DNA of 16,817 bases from assembly GCA_902495085.1 (NCBI GenBank), contig CABUWA010000027.1, positions 1-16,817 of the forward strand, written 5' to 3'. This document shows, one piece after another, positions 1-6,777 of the stretch (position 1 is its first letter; each line of letters opens with the position of its first letter). The notes beneath the pieces were generated by a model, which saw only the letters and a program-made list of their open reading frames with translations, was not told the origin of the DNA and searched no databases. The position numbers were made by a program, and so were the translations under genes. The stretch is from an uncultured Collinsella sp. Its GTDB lineage: Bacteria > Actinomycetota > Coriobacteriia > Coriobacteriales > Coriobacteriaceae.

Positions 1-919
1 CAACGTTGTTGAAGATCTCATCCCAGCGGTCCATGACCAGGTGACCGGTCTTGGGATCCATGGCGTTGAGCTTGCCGCAGGTATTGGCGGTCTTGAGCAC
101 CGTGACGTCGTCGGCGCCGGCAGCAATGGCATGCGCAAAGCCGGCGATGGTCGAGTCGCCGGAACCCGTCGCGTTCACAGCCGCAATCGCGGGCGTCTTG
201 GCGCGGAACGCGCGGCCCTCATGGAAGCCCACCGAACCGGCAGCGCCCATCGAAACGACGACCCAGGGGATACCGGCAAAGCGGTCATCGGCGGCAAGCG
301 CCTCGCGCAGGGCATCGACATCATCGGTCGTAAAGGACGTACCCAGCAGACCGTTAATCTCGGTCAGGTTGGGCTTTACGAGCTCAGGCTTAGCGTCGGA
401 CTCCAGCGCGGCCTCCAGCGATGCACCCGAAGTGTCGAGCAGCACCTTGGCGCCCGCCTCTTCGGCGATCTTAACGAGCTCGGCATAATAGCCGGCATCG
501 ACGCCGCGCGGCAGCGAGCCCGAAAGCGTCACAACGTCCGCCTTCGCTGCAAGCTCGGCGAACTTGGCCGTAAAGGCCTCGAGCTCGGCCGGGGCGATCT
601 GCGGGCCGCTCTCCAGCAGCTCGGTCTGATTACCCTCGTGCAGAATATTCAGGCAAATGCGCGTCTCACCGGCGATGGGCACAAAGTCGTTCTTGACGCC
701 GTCGGCATCCATAAGCTCGGCCATATAGGCACCCATGTGGCCGCCGAGCAGACCGGTCGCGAGCACATCGTCGCCCAACTGCAGCAGCACGCGGCTCACG
801 TTGAGGCCCTTGCCGCCAGCGGTCTTTTCGGGCGTAACACGGTTAACATCGTCGATGATCAGCTTGTCGAGCTGATAGCGCGTATCAATCGACGGGTTCA
901 TGGTAACGGTCAGAATCAT
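1..919 (-). CDS. lacC: Tagatose-6-phosphate kinase LacC (PfkB family), 3' end beyond window
   Basis: This gene encodes a cytoplasmic ATP-dependent sugar-phosphate kinase that would convert tagatose-6-phosphate to tagatose-1,6-bisphosphate. I translated it from ATG at 917-919; about 306 codons are in the window and the frame is open to the edge, so little is missing compared with LacC (about 310 aa). The N-terminus (MILTVTMNPSID, with Asp12) is typical of LacC and 1-phosphofructokinases. The first PfkB signature GGKGLN lies at residues 35-40. The second, NATGSGDS, contains the catalytic-base Asp at about residue 255 (bases 155-157). AGGAG lies 7 nt before the ATG. It follows lacX by 53 nt, so the two are probably cotranscribed. 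A 1-phosphofructokinase is the main alternative, but the lacABX context favours LacC. Confidence 0.88.
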   Translation of the reverse strand, partial: MILTVTMNPSIDTRYQLDKLIIDDVNRVTPEKTAGGKGLNVSRVLLQLGDDVLATGLLGGHMGAYMAELMDADGVKNDFVPIAGETRICLNILHEGNQTELLESGPQIAPAELEAFTAKFAELAAKADVVTLSGSLPRGVDAGYYAELVKIAEEAGAKVLLDTSGASLEAALESDAKPELVKPNLTEINGLLGTSFTTDDVDALREALAADDRFAGIPWVVVSMGAAGSVGFHEGRAFRAKTPAIAAVNATGSGDSTIAGFAHAIAAGADDVTVLKTANTCGKLNAMDPKTGHLVMDRWDEIFNNV

Positions 920-935
920 GTTGAACTCCTGTTCC

Positions 936-955
936 GGGGCGGCATAACCCGCCCC
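936..955 (-). promoter_or_regulatory. Small GC hairpin between lacX and lacC, just before the lacC ribosome binding site
   Basis: GGGGCGG (936-942) and CCGCCCC (949-955) form a perfect 7-bp stem with a 6-nt loop. On the minus strand it ends a few bases before the AGGAG of lacC. No T-run follows, so it is not an intrinsic terminator. It may shape mRNA stability or lacC translation, which is inference. Confidence 0.4.
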
Positions 956-972
956 AAACATACGATAACTCG

Positions 973-1854
973 TTAAAGGATCTCAATCTCAAAGCCGCGA
1001 GTGACGGTCTCTCCCGGCTTGGCCACCAGGCAGCCACGCTTGTGCTCCAGAATATCGTCCTCGTCGGAGCAGGTGGACAGGCCGCCCCACGGTTCAACAG
1101 CCACAAAGTCGCCCTCGGGCTTGCTCCACACAATCAGGTATGGCATATCGGGGAACGTCAGGCGCACGCCCTTGTCCTCAGTTTTCTTGGTCAGCGTAAC
1201 CACGCGGCTCTCAAGCACGTCAAAGATGGTCTCCGCGAAGTCGAAGAGTTCGTGGGTAAGCGGCAAGTCGTGGCCGACCATCGGGTTCTTGCTGCGATGC
1301 TCAACATCAATCAGGCCCGTCGAGGGAACGGCAGTACACAGCTCGTCGGCCTCGCGCTGCTCAAAACGGAGCTCATAGTCGTCATAGGACTCACCCTCGT
1401 CGAGCGGGCACTTAAAGCCGGGGTGACCGCCCACAAAGAATGGCATGTCCTCGGTGCCCCCATTGGTCACCTCGTAGGACACGTTCACCTTTTCCGAATC
1501 GATCGTGTAACGAGCAACGATCTTAAACGGATACGGGTACTGCTCGAGCAACTCGGCATGGTCGGCAGAGCTTAGGCTCAGCGCAACCATGTTGTCGCTC
1601 TGTTCCTCGAGCTTCCACTCCTGCTTGCGCGCAAAACCGTGGCGGGCGAGCTTTACCTCGCGGCCGCCCATGGTCATTGCGTGACCGTCACGAAGGCCGC
1701 CGCAGATCGGGAAGCAAATGGGTGCCTGGCCCGACCAGACCGCCGGGTCGCCCTGCCACAGGTACTCGCGACCGTTGGCTTTAATCGAAGTGAACGATCC
1801 GCCAGCCGTGCTCAGTGCCACACGAATAGAACCGTTATCAAGAACAAACTCCAT
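973..1854 (-). CDS. lacX: LacX-type aldose 1-epimerase family protein
   Basis: This is a 293-aa cytoplasmic member of the galactose mutarotase-like superfamily, closest in pattern to LacX of Gram-positive lac operons. Family knowledge suggests interconversion of sugar anomers; the exact substrate of LacX proteins is not settled. Visible features are the LacX-like stretch AGGSFTSIK near residue 17, WSGQAPICFPICGGLRDG at 40-57, and the expected catalytic positions His72 (RHGFAR), His144 (GGHPGF) and Glu254 (VEPWGG). I chose the ATG at 1852-1854 because AAAGGGAAGG sits about 6 nt upstream; an in-frame TTG at 1885-1887 would add 11 residues without a better ribosome site. The gene lies between lacB, across a 377-nt gap, and lacC. 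The gap may give lacX-lacC a different expression level from lacAB. Confidence 0.85.
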   Translation of the reverse strand: MEFVLDNGSIRVALSTAGGSFTSIKANGREYLWQGDPAVWSGQAPICFPICGGLRDGHAMTMGGREVKLARHGFARKQEWKLEEQSDNMVALSLSSADHAELLEQYPYPFKIVARYTIDSEKVNVSYEVTNGGTEDMPFFVGGHPGFKCPLDEGESYDDYELRFEQREADELCTAVPSTGLIDVEHRSKNPMVGHDLPLTHELFDFAETIFDVLESRVVTLTKKTEDKGVRLTFPDMPYLIVWSKPEGDFVAVEPWGGLSTCSDEDDILEHKRGCLVAKPGETVTRGFEIEIL

Positions 1855-2086
1855 AGGAGCCTTCCCTTTCTTACGACAGCCCGCCAAGTCAATAGGGCTG
1901 ATAGAAAACCGGCCCGCGCCCCCTCACAGAAACGCGAGCCGTCAATTGAAAAGCTGCAAATCGCCAAGTACAGCCAAGAGCGAAGCACTCAAGCCAAGCA
2001 AGCAAACGTGTTATCGGAGCAGCTCGCCGTACCAGAACACTTCGCAACAACAGGGGCGATCTCGCAGGTCACCCAAACGTCAGCGA

Positions 2087-2187
2087 GCGGCGCTCAGGTG
2101 CCCCAGGTCGCCGCGAAAGAGGAGCGACGCGTACTTCATGTACGCGAGCGCCGGTTTGAGCGGCGAGATGGGGTGCCTGAGCGCCGC
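2087..2187. repeat. 101-nt imperfect palindrome with a central hairpin
   Basis: Bases 2087-2114 and 2160-2187 are 28-nt inverted arms with 24 matches and 4 mismatches. Their outer ends read GCGGCGCTCAGG and CCTGAGCGCCGC. At the exact centre is a perfect 7-bp hairpin, CGCGTAC (2128-2134), TTCAT loop, GTACGCG (2140-2146). The symmetry about base 2137 is striking. No T-run follows on either strand. It could be an interspersed palindromic element or an mRNA-stabilising structure between lacB and lacX. I suspect a dispersed repeat, but a genome search is needed to show it. Confidence 0.55.
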
Positions 2188-2201
2188 GCAGCGTCGACCG
2201 G

Positions 2202-2225
2202 TCCGGCGTTCGGCAGAACGCCGGA
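2202..2225 (-). other. Hairpin immediately after the lacB stop codon
   Basis: TCCGGCGTTC (2202-2211) pairs perfectly with GAACGCCGGA (2216-2225) across a 4-nt loop, 6 nt past the lacB stop. It has terminator geometry but no T-run on the minus strand. It is therefore more likely a 3' stabiliser or processing point, or a Rho-independent terminator of low efficiency. Its position suggests that lacAB mRNA is protected or partly ended here before lacX. Confidence 0.5.
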
Positions 2226-2231
2226 ACCTAA

Positions 2232-2756
2232 TTAGTCGTGATATTCGCCGCGGTCCCACTTCTCGAGGAACTCGTCAAAGAAGTGCGGGTCGGCCTGAGC
2301 CTCGGCGTCGGCCTTGTTGCAGGCATCGATCTTGGCGATCAGGGCATCGTGCTCGGGAGTCTTCTCGTAGGGCTCCTCCAGGAAGGCAAGCATGATATCG
2401 GCCATCAGGAACTCGCCGGTGATCTTGCCGCCAAAGCCCACGATGTTGGCGTTGAGCTCGCGACGGGCATACAGGGCAGAGGTCATGTCGCGGACCAGGG
2501 CGCAGCGGGCGCCGGGAACCTTGTTGACGGCGTTGGTGATGCCGATGCCGGTGCCGCACAGGGCCACGCCAAAGTCGGCCTTGCCGCTGGCAACAGCCTC
2601 GCCCACAGCCTTACCGTAGATGGGATAGTGCGTACGGGTGTGGCTGTAGGTGCCGCAGTCGAGCACCTTGTAGCCAGCCTGCTCCAGGCGGTCGGCCAGA
2701 TAGATCTTCTCGTCCGTAACGATATGGTCGCAACCGATTGCGATGGTCTTCTTCAT
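2232..2756 (-). CDS. lacB: Galactose-6-phosphate isomerase subunit LacB
   Basis: This 174-aa protein (LacB is about 171 aa) is one half of the cytoplasmic LacAB enzyme that converts galactose-6-phosphate to tagatose-6-phosphate. It belongs to the RpiB/LacA/LacB family. The sequence opens IAIGCDHIVTDEK and contains GTYSHTRTHYPIYGKAVGEAV. It carries the active-site CGTGIGITNAVNK with Cys67, and ends with the LacB hallmark FLEKWDRGEYHD. The ATG at 2754-2756 is preceded by AAAGGA about 8 nt away. It lies 63 nt after lacA, in the same operon. RpiB itself is excluded by the LacB-specific C-terminus and the partner lacA. Confidence 0.95.
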   Translation of the reverse strand: MKKTIAIGCDHIVTDEKIYLADRLEQAGYKVLDCGTYSHTRTHYPIYGKAVGEAVASGKADFGVALCGTGIGITNAVNKVPGARCALVRDMTSALYARRELNANIVGFGGKITGEFLMADIMLAFLEEPYEKTPEHDALIAKIDACNKADAEAQADPHFFDEFLEKWDRGEYHD

Positions 2757-2819
2757 CAGAACGTCCTTTCGTCTGAATTCACAAGTTGAGGTAGAAGTTC
2801 GAGTTCTCGGTGGCTCTCG

Positions 2820-3248
2820 TTAGGCCATCTTGTTGAGCATGTCGACACGGATCTGGTGACGGCCGCCGGCGTACTGCGCGCGCAGGAACTCGCGGGCGAT
2901 CTTCTTGGCGACCTCGGTGCCCACAACGCCCGGGCCCATGGTGACCATGCGCGAGCCGTTGTGCTCGCGGGTCATGTAGGCGGAACGCTCGTCGGAAATG
3001 TTGGCGACGACCATGCCCTTAATCTTGACGGCGGCCATATAGGAGCCGACGCCGTACTTATCGAATGCGAAGCCCTGGGAATCCTTGTGCTCCAGCAGGT
3101 CCTTGGCAACGGCGGTCGCGGAATCGACAAAGTCCGCGGCAGGGGTCTCGGAATAGTCGACGACCTCGTGACCGTCGGCGATGAGCATCTCCTTGATGGA
3201 CTCCTTCATCGACATACCGTCGGCATCGGAAGCGATTACAACCCTCAT
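2820..3248 (-). CDS. lacA: Galactose-6-phosphate isomerase subunit LacA
   Basis: This 142-aa protein is the second subunit of galactose-6-phosphate isomerase and matches the usual LacA length (about 141 aa). Diagnostic stretches are DKYGVGSYMAAVKIKGMVVA, SDERSAYMTREHN and the end GGRHQIRVDMLNKM. As is normal for LacA, the catalytic Cys of LacB is absent: the equivalent segment reads FDKYGVGSYM. A very strong ribosome site, AAGGAGG, lies 6 nt before the ATG at 3246-3248. It is the first gene of the lacAB unit. The upstream region 3249-3430 has no lacI-type dyad like those near the three repressors but many GAACA/TGTTC boxes, suggesting a different regulator. Confidence 0.95.
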   Translation of the reverse strand: MRVVIASDADGMSMKESIKEMLIADGHEVVDYSETPAADFVDSATAVAKDLLEHKDSQGFAFDKYGVGSYMAAVKIKGMVVANISDERSAYMTREHNGSRMVTMGPGVVGTEVAKKIAREFLRAQYAGGRHQIRVDMLNKMA

Positions 3249-3342
3249 GACATCCTCCTTGAGAGATACGCAGGTGCGTAGTTTCTGTTTGGAAGTGTTG
3301 AATCGCGTTCAGGTCCGGGCATCTGAATGTGCGGTTCTTCAC

Positions 3343-3430
3343 TGTTCATGTTTATTTGAACACATTCGAACAGTAACTGCAACAATTATTTGTTTATCTT
3401 TGTTCTTTTTTGAACAAATACCGTTCACGG
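3343..3430 (-). promoter_or_regulatory. lacAB control region: cluster of TGTTC/GAACA boxes
   Basis: Upstream of lacA five pentamer boxes occur within 74 bp: TGTTC 3343-3347, GAACA 3358-3362, GAACA 3368-3372, TGTTC 3401-3405 and GAACA 3412-3416. They build an inverted pair TGTTCA-N8-TGAACA (3343-3362), a direct pair GAACA-CATTC-GAACA (3358-3372), and the dyad TTTGTTC-T6-GAACAAA (3399-3418). ACCGTTCACGG (3420-3430) follows. The block is AT-rich, in contrast to the coding DNA. I read it as operator DNA for lacAB. I could not place a confident -35/-10 pair. The regulator is not identifiable here; a DeoR-type LacR is one possibility. Confidence 0.5.
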
Positions 3431-3480
3431 ATGATTGCTGACCGTTTGAGCCGGGCGCGGACGCAGCGACCATGTGTTCA

Positions 3481-3520
3481 ACAAACAAAAGGGCGACCGA
3501 GAACGCGTCTCGGCCGCCCT
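3481..3520 (-). terminator. Intrinsic terminator of the membrane protein gene
   Basis: On the minus strand GGGCGGCCGAGA (from 3519-3508) pairs with TCTCGGTCGCCC (from 3502-3491), 11 of 12 pairs, across a 5-nt loop. A TTTTGTTTGT run (3490-3481) follows. It lies 36 nt past the stop codon of the gene ending at 3556, before the lacA control region. Confidence 0.85.
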
Positions 3521-3555
3521 TCGGCGGTATTCCCCGGTATATACAGCTGTTTTAG

Positions 3556-4578
3556 CTACTCGGACTGCCCGCCCTTTTTGGCGTGCTTGGAAGGAGCACT
3601 CAAGAAACGGCCCGTCAAATAGTTCGCCGGGCCGGAAATATCGATCCCCAGCAGCACGTGTCCTAGCCATAGGAACGCCACGAGCACCAGCAGCGGGATA
3701 ACGCACGAGGTCACGATCATCACGATGACGCCTTCAATCAGATCGGTCACCTGCCGCACGATCTCATCGGTCATCTGCTTGGCGCCGCTGGTCACCGACG
3801 TAACAAGGCTCGATGCCCCATCAGTCAACTGCTCGAACACGTTTTTGGACTCCGTGGCCTCGGATTTTTTCTTGTTCGATTTTGAGCTGGTCTCGGCTGA
3901 CTTGTCCGTGGTGTCGGCCGCGTCCGCAGCCTTTTGCTCAGCTTGCTCAATACTTACGCGATACGTTTCATCGACCTTTTGCGACACCCATACGCTCGCG
4001 GGCACGAGCGCCATGCCGATCACGGCAACCACCAGCACGCGTGTCGCCACACGGCGCAGGACAGTGCTCGTGCTCCAGCGCCCGTGAATGCCGAGCGACA
4101 CCGCAAAGAGCACCAACGCAAACGGGATTAAGATGCCCAGGCCGACCGACCACAAAATGGTTAGCAGGTATTTCTCTAGGTAGAGCACGGCAAGCACGAT
4201 ACCAAGGTTGCCTGAAAGCTGCGCGAGCTGCTCGGCAACCGGCGTTCCCGTATCGCCCGGCAGCGCGGTAATGCCCGCAGACAGCGCCACGCACGAGGTC
4301 GTGAGCGCCAGTACGTTACCCTTCTTTTGGTCGATGACCTCGATGGTGGAGTCCCAAGTTTTGGTATCGGCGAAATGCGGACGAGCCACAAAGCCCGACA
4401 GCAGCGCCAGGACCACAAGCGCAACGATAAAGCCAATCTGCAGCTTTTTGTTTGCGCACACGACATCGGACAGGCTGGGCTGCAGCTCGGTTACCGTCGT
4501 GTGCTCGGTTATCTGGACAGGACGCCCATGAGCCATCTCGTGCGCGTCTCTTTTTTGTATTGACCCGTTATCCGGCAT
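3556..4578 (-). CDS. Multi-pass membrane protein of unknown function
   Basis: I do not recognise this 340-aa protein. It has a polar N-terminus without a cleavable signal, then hydrophobic segments at about residues 47-64, 88-106, 121-136, 140-164 and 178-198. A charged, low-complexity stretch rich in K, S, E, A and T follows (about 200-247, possibly coiled at the start: EQAEQKAADAADTTDK). Next come an amphipathic region (248-280) and a final strong membrane segment (about 281-310) with a basic tail. The charged stretch probably forms a soluble loop. GAGGAGG lies about 8 nt before ATG 4576-4578. The gene is monocistronic, with its own terminator at 3481-3520, and is flanked upstream by a REP-like block. 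Its link to lactose use is only positional. It contains no known transporter or sensor motif I can name. Confidence 0.75.
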   Translation of the reverse strand: MPDNGSIQKRDAHEMAHGRPVQITEHTTVTELQPSLSDVVCANKKLQIGFIVALVVLALLSGFVARPHFADTKTWDSTIEVIDQKKGNVLALTTSCVALSAGITALPGDTGTPVAEQLAQLSGNLGIVLAVLYLEKYLLTILWSVGLGILIPFALVLFAVSLGIHGRWSTSTVLRRVATRVLVVAVIGMALVPASVWVSQKVDETYRVSIEQAEQKAADAADTTDKSAETSSKSNKKKSEATESKNVFEQLTDGASSLVTSVTSGAKQMTDEIVRQVTDLIEGVIVMIVTSCVIPLLVLVAFLWLGHVLLGIDISGPANYLTGRFLSAPSKHAKKGGQSE

Positions 4579-4671
4579 TTGGATACCTCCTCAGTCCGGC
4601 GTTTAATGCGAAAGGAAGTATACCCACCGAGCAAAAATCGAACGGGAGGACGAACGGAGCGCACCAAGACT

Positions 4672-4789
4672 GTCCCCAATGACCAGTCGTTTAAGAACGT
4701 CCCCAATGACTATCTCGGGATGAGTTGCGGTGGAATAGGGATTGTTTTGCGCCCGCCGGCCCCTATTCAGTCCCTATTTCACCGCAACT
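4672..4789. repeat. REP-like block: 12-bp direct repeat plus a 19-bp inverted repeat
   Basis: GTCCCCAATGAC occurs twice in direct orientation (4672-4683 and 4699-4710, 27 bp apart). Next, AGTTGCGGTGGAATAGGGA (4723-4741) is inverted at 4771-4789 with one mismatch over 19 bp and a 29-nt loop. Inside the loop CCCTATTC (4761-4768) is also fully complementary to GAATAGGG (4733-4740), so two mutually exclusive stems can form. Such GTCCCCAAT-type repeats beside palindromes resemble REP elements mobilised by IS200-like (RAYT) transposases, but no transposase gene is present. It separates the lacF terminator from the promoter side of the membrane protein gene. Confidence 0.55.
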
Positions 4790-4803
4790 TGGAGGAGGAC
4801 AGA

Positions 4804-4835
4804 AAAAGCCCTGTCGCGGGTGCGGCAGGGCTTTT
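4804..4835 (-). terminator. Intrinsic terminator of lacF
   Basis: AAAAGCCCTGTCGC (4804-4817) pairs with GCGGCAGGGCTTTT (4822-4835) over 14 bp, including one G-T wobble, with a 4-nt GGGT loop. On the minus strand TTTTT follows. It begins 28 nt past the lacF stop. The A-run and T-run on both sides make it potentially bidirectional. Confidence 0.88.
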
Positions 4836-4862
4836 GGAAGGGAACTTGATTGTGCGGACTCG

Positions 4863-5201
4863 TTAGGCGAGCTTGGCCTCGAGCTCGGCGATGCGCTTGT
4901 AGGCATCGATGGTAAAGCGGGCCTGCTTCTCCAGAATCATAGTGGTCATGAGAGTGTCCTGAGCGTGAGCCATGATGAAGGTCATCTCCATCTCGCCACC
5001 GCCGGCCTCCTGCGAAAGCAGCTTGGTCTGCGTGTCGTGGGCGCCGATAAGTGCATCGCTGGCATCCTTGTGCAGCTGTTCGGCCTTCTCAAAGTCACCC
5101 TCGCGAGCAGCATCGAGCGCTGCAAGCAGGTCGGTCTGGGCGTCACCTGCATATGCGACAATCTCGAATCCAACCATCGAGATTTCTTCTTTGGTTGCCA
5201 T
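4863..5201 (-). CDS. lacF: PTS EIIA component, lactose/cellobiose family (LacF)
   Basis: This 112-aa soluble protein accepts phosphate from HPr and passes it to the EIIB domain of lactose-family permeases. It is the usual length for EIIA-Lac (about 105 aa), is predicted all-helical, and carries the active-site segment MTFIMAHAQDTLMT with phospho-acceptor His79. The opening (EEISMVGFEIVAYAGDAQTDLLAAL) is standard for the family. AAAGGA lies about 8 nt before ATG 5199-5201. The gene stands alone between an upstream control region and its own terminator. Because the two complete EIICB genes in the window lack an EIIA domain or a linked EIIA gene, this protein is probably their common phosphodonor. 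The control region shares boxes with that of lacAB, so the two may be coregulated. Confidence 0.95.
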   Translation of the reverse strand: MATKEEISMVGFEIVAYAGDAQTDLLAALDAAREGDFEKAEQLHKDASDALIGAHDTQTKLLSQEAGGGEMEMTFIMAHAQDTLMTTMILEKQARFTIDAYKRIAELEAKLA

Positions 5202-5290
5202 ATTGCGTTCCTTTCACATATGAACCAATGGAGAGCATCGCGTCCGGGCATACGCGCTGCGTTGTGTATGACAGAAACAATAACATTCAA

Positions 5291-5386
5291 ACAAAAAAGA
5301 ACAGCGCAAAACGTAATTTTGAGCTATGAACGGTCACTATTCGCCCGTGAACGGTTTTTAAACCAATCTGAACAATATCGAACACA
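5291..5386 (-). promoter_or_regulatory. lacF control region with GAACA boxes and ACCGTTCA motifs
   Basis: The 214 nt between lacI1 and lacF are AT-richer than coding DNA. They contain AAAAAAGAACA (5293-5303), also found inverted upstream of lacA. They also contain two ACCGTTCA motifs on the minus strand (5327-5334 and, as a full ACCGTTCACGG, 5345-5355), the latter identical to 3420-3430. A partial dyad GGTTT-TT-AAACC (5353-5364) follows, then GAACA-ATATC-GAACA (5370-5384). No intrinsic terminator for lacI1 is visible, so some readthrough into lacF is possible. No lacI-type AATGnnnACGTnnnCATT dyad was seen. Confidence 0.45.
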
Positions 5387-5415
5387 ATTAGCGGCAACCC
5401 AAACAGACCCGCGCC

Positions 5416-6420
5416 CTAGCGTACATCGCGCACCGTATCGCCCTCGACGAGCACGCCCGGAAACAGCATGTGCTCCACACCGGGTGCAGCGCCCTCGGCG
5501 CCGGCTATCTTGTCGACCGCCCACATGCCGACGCGTTTGTTGTCAAAGCGCACCGTGGTCAGGCGACGATCGGGCACGATATCGCCCAAACTATCGTCAA
5601 CACCCACCACGCTTACGTCCTGGGGCACGCGCTTCCCGCGCGACTCGAGCCCACGGATGCAGCCATATGCCATGGCATCGTTGGAAGCATAAATGGCCGT
5701 ACAGGTCGGATCGTCCGCCAGAGCCTGACCGGCAGCATATCCACTCTGCGCTGTCCAGTCGCCGCGCACGAGCTGCGGTGGCTCGATGCCATGCGCACGC
5801 AATGTCTCGCGCCAGCCTTCCTCGCGCCGCATGCCCGAAAGCGAGCGCTCGGGACACGAGATGAAGCGCACGGTCTTGTGCCCCTGCCCCAGCAAGTACT
5901 CGACCACTTGGCGCGAGCAATCGAACTGGTCGTTATCGACCGTTGAACAGAGCGGGTGCTCCAGCATGGTAACGAGCACCGTCTGCATACCGGGCAGCGG
6001 CTCAAAGGTGCCAAAGTCCGCCGGCATGCGGTTCATAATCACAACCATGCCGTCCACCGGCAGTGCGCTCATGCGCGACGATGCGCCCTCGAGGGTATAC
6101 GGATGCCCATCTACTTTAGTGAGGGTGATGGCGTAGCCGTGTTTGTCGGCGGCGGCGGCAAAGCCCTCCATACGGTCGAGGTTGCCGGTGCCAGTAATGT
6201 TGAACATGGCGACGCCGACGGTCTTGAACTTGCCGCGACGCAGCGACCGGCCGGCAAAGTTAGGACGATAGCCAAGCTCGCGCATGGCGGCACGCACGCG
6301 CTCCTTGGTCTCGGGGCGCACGCTGGGCGAATCGTGCACCGTACGCGAGACTGTCTGCTCCGAAACGCCCGCGAGACGCGCCACATCCTTAACGGAAACC
6401 GATTTTTTAACAGCGGCCAT
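5416..6420 (-). CDS. LacI-family transcriptional repressor 1 (divergent from lacE1-lacG1)
   Basis: This 334-aa DNA-binding regulator has an N-terminal helix-turn-helix (about residues 8-28: VSVKDVARLAGVSEQTVSR), the hinge region YRPNFAGRSLRRG (51-63), and a periplasmic-binding-protein-like effector domain to the end. It is full length for the family. The variable recognition-helix pair is Glu21-Gln22, different from the two paralogues below. It is transcribed divergently from lacE1, 357 nt away, and two dyad operators lie between them. This is the classic layout for a local repressor that also controls itself. The likely inducer is a sugar-phosphate from the imported galactoside, which is inference. 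The ribosome site before ATG 6418-6420 (AGAAAGA) is weak. Confidence 0.88.
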   Translation of the reverse strand: MAAVKKSVSVKDVARLAGVSEQTVSRTVHDSPSVRPETKERVRAAMRELGYRPNFAGRSLRRGKFKTVGVAMFNITGTGNLDRMEGFAAAADKHGYAITLTKVDGHPYTLEGASSRMSALPVDGMVVIMNRMPADFGTFEPLPGMQTVLVTMLEHPLCSTVDNDQFDCSRQVVEYLLGQGHKTVRFISCPERSLSGMRREEGWRETLRAHGIEPPQLVRGDWTAQSGYAAGQALADDPTCTAIYASNDAMAYGCIRGLESRGKRVPQDVSVVGVDDSLGDIVPDRRLTTVRFDNKRVGMWAVDKIAGAEGAAPGVEHMLFPGVLVEGDTVRDVR

Positions 6421-6532
6421 AGGTCGATCTTTCTATGTCGACGATGCCATTGGTGGCACCCTACGCAGTCATTTTTAACGCCTTCAAGTATATCCAACGC
6501 CTCCCCCACCATACGCTCACCACCCAAAACCT

Positions 6533-6543
6533 ACCGTTCACCG
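6533..6543. promoter_or_regulatory. ACCGTTCACCG motif in the lacI1-lacE1 region
   Basis: ACCGTTCACCG lies 46 bp from operator 6579-6596. It matches 10 of 11 bases of 3420-3430, of 5345-5355 (inverted) and of 16582-16592. It is one of five such motifs, all in promoter regions; see the finding on the shared motif. Confidence 0.35.
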
Positions 6544-6578
6544 ACATTTTTGCTTCCCCAAACGGCTTTTGGCTCCCA

Positions 6579-6596
6579 AATGTTAACGTTGCCATT
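6579..6596. promoter_or_regulatory. LacI-type operator O1 (lacI1/lacE1)
   Basis: AATGTTAACGTTGCCATT is an 18-bp imperfect dyad centred on a CpG at 6587-6588, with AACGTT in the middle and AATG/CATT at the ends. An inverted copy with one mismatch over 19 bp lies at 6699-6716. A central CG is typical of LacI-family operators. It lies in the divergent region between repressor 1 and lacE1. Confidence 0.7.
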
Positions 6597-6698
6597 GCGC
6601 AAACACAGACCCACCGGGCGGCTCAAACGTTTACGCATAAGGAATCGACGGTTCGCAGGCACAGGAACCACCGGTTCGCGTCTTTTTTTGTGTCGCAA

Positions 6699-6716
6699 AA
6701 TGGCAACGTCAACATT
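6699..6716. promoter_or_regulatory. LacI-type operator O2 (lacI1/lacE1)
   Basis: AATGGCAACGTCAACATT is the inverted counterpart of O1, with dyad centres 120 bp apart. It sits 61 nt before the lacE1 ATG, where a bound repressor would block initiation or elongation. Two sites at this distance would allow a DNA loop. The assignment to repressor 1 rests on position only. Confidence 0.7.
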
Positions 6717-6777
6717 TTGGCAACCGAACGCCAAAAGCTACCATCGTTGCTAACCCACCGACTCTTAGGAGCATTGC

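Larger units (their letters stand above)
1855..2231. other. Non-coding lacB-lacX gap with hairpins
   Basis: This 377-nt stretch between lacB and lacX has no convincing gene. Open frames cross it on the plus strand, but they run antisense into lacX or lacB and have no ribosome site or recognisable motif. Its lacB-proximal half holds a large imperfect palindrome (2087-2187) and a 10-bp hairpin (2202-2225), listed separately. The rest (1855-2086) is unremarkable to me. I could not identify a convincing promoter for lacX, so whether lacX-lacC is cotranscribed with lacAB is open. Confidence 0.5.

Noticed and set aside
41..976. Long plus-strand open frame over lacC
   Set aside because: It is antisense to a clear LacC, has no ribosome site and a composition typical of a shadow frame in GC-rich DNA. 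The same holds for plus-strand frames over lacX, lacB, lacA and the lacI genes.
1639..2235. Plus-strand open frame through the lacB-lacX gap
   Set aside because: It starts inside lacX antisense, runs through the palindrome at 2087-2187, and shows no protein motif or ribosome site. The palindrome symmetry explains the sequence better.
4804..4835. A small RNA gene ending at the lacF terminator
   Set aside because: The A-run/T-run symmetry suggests plus-strand termination too, but no plus-strand promoter or gene precedes it; it is adequately explained as the lacF terminator.
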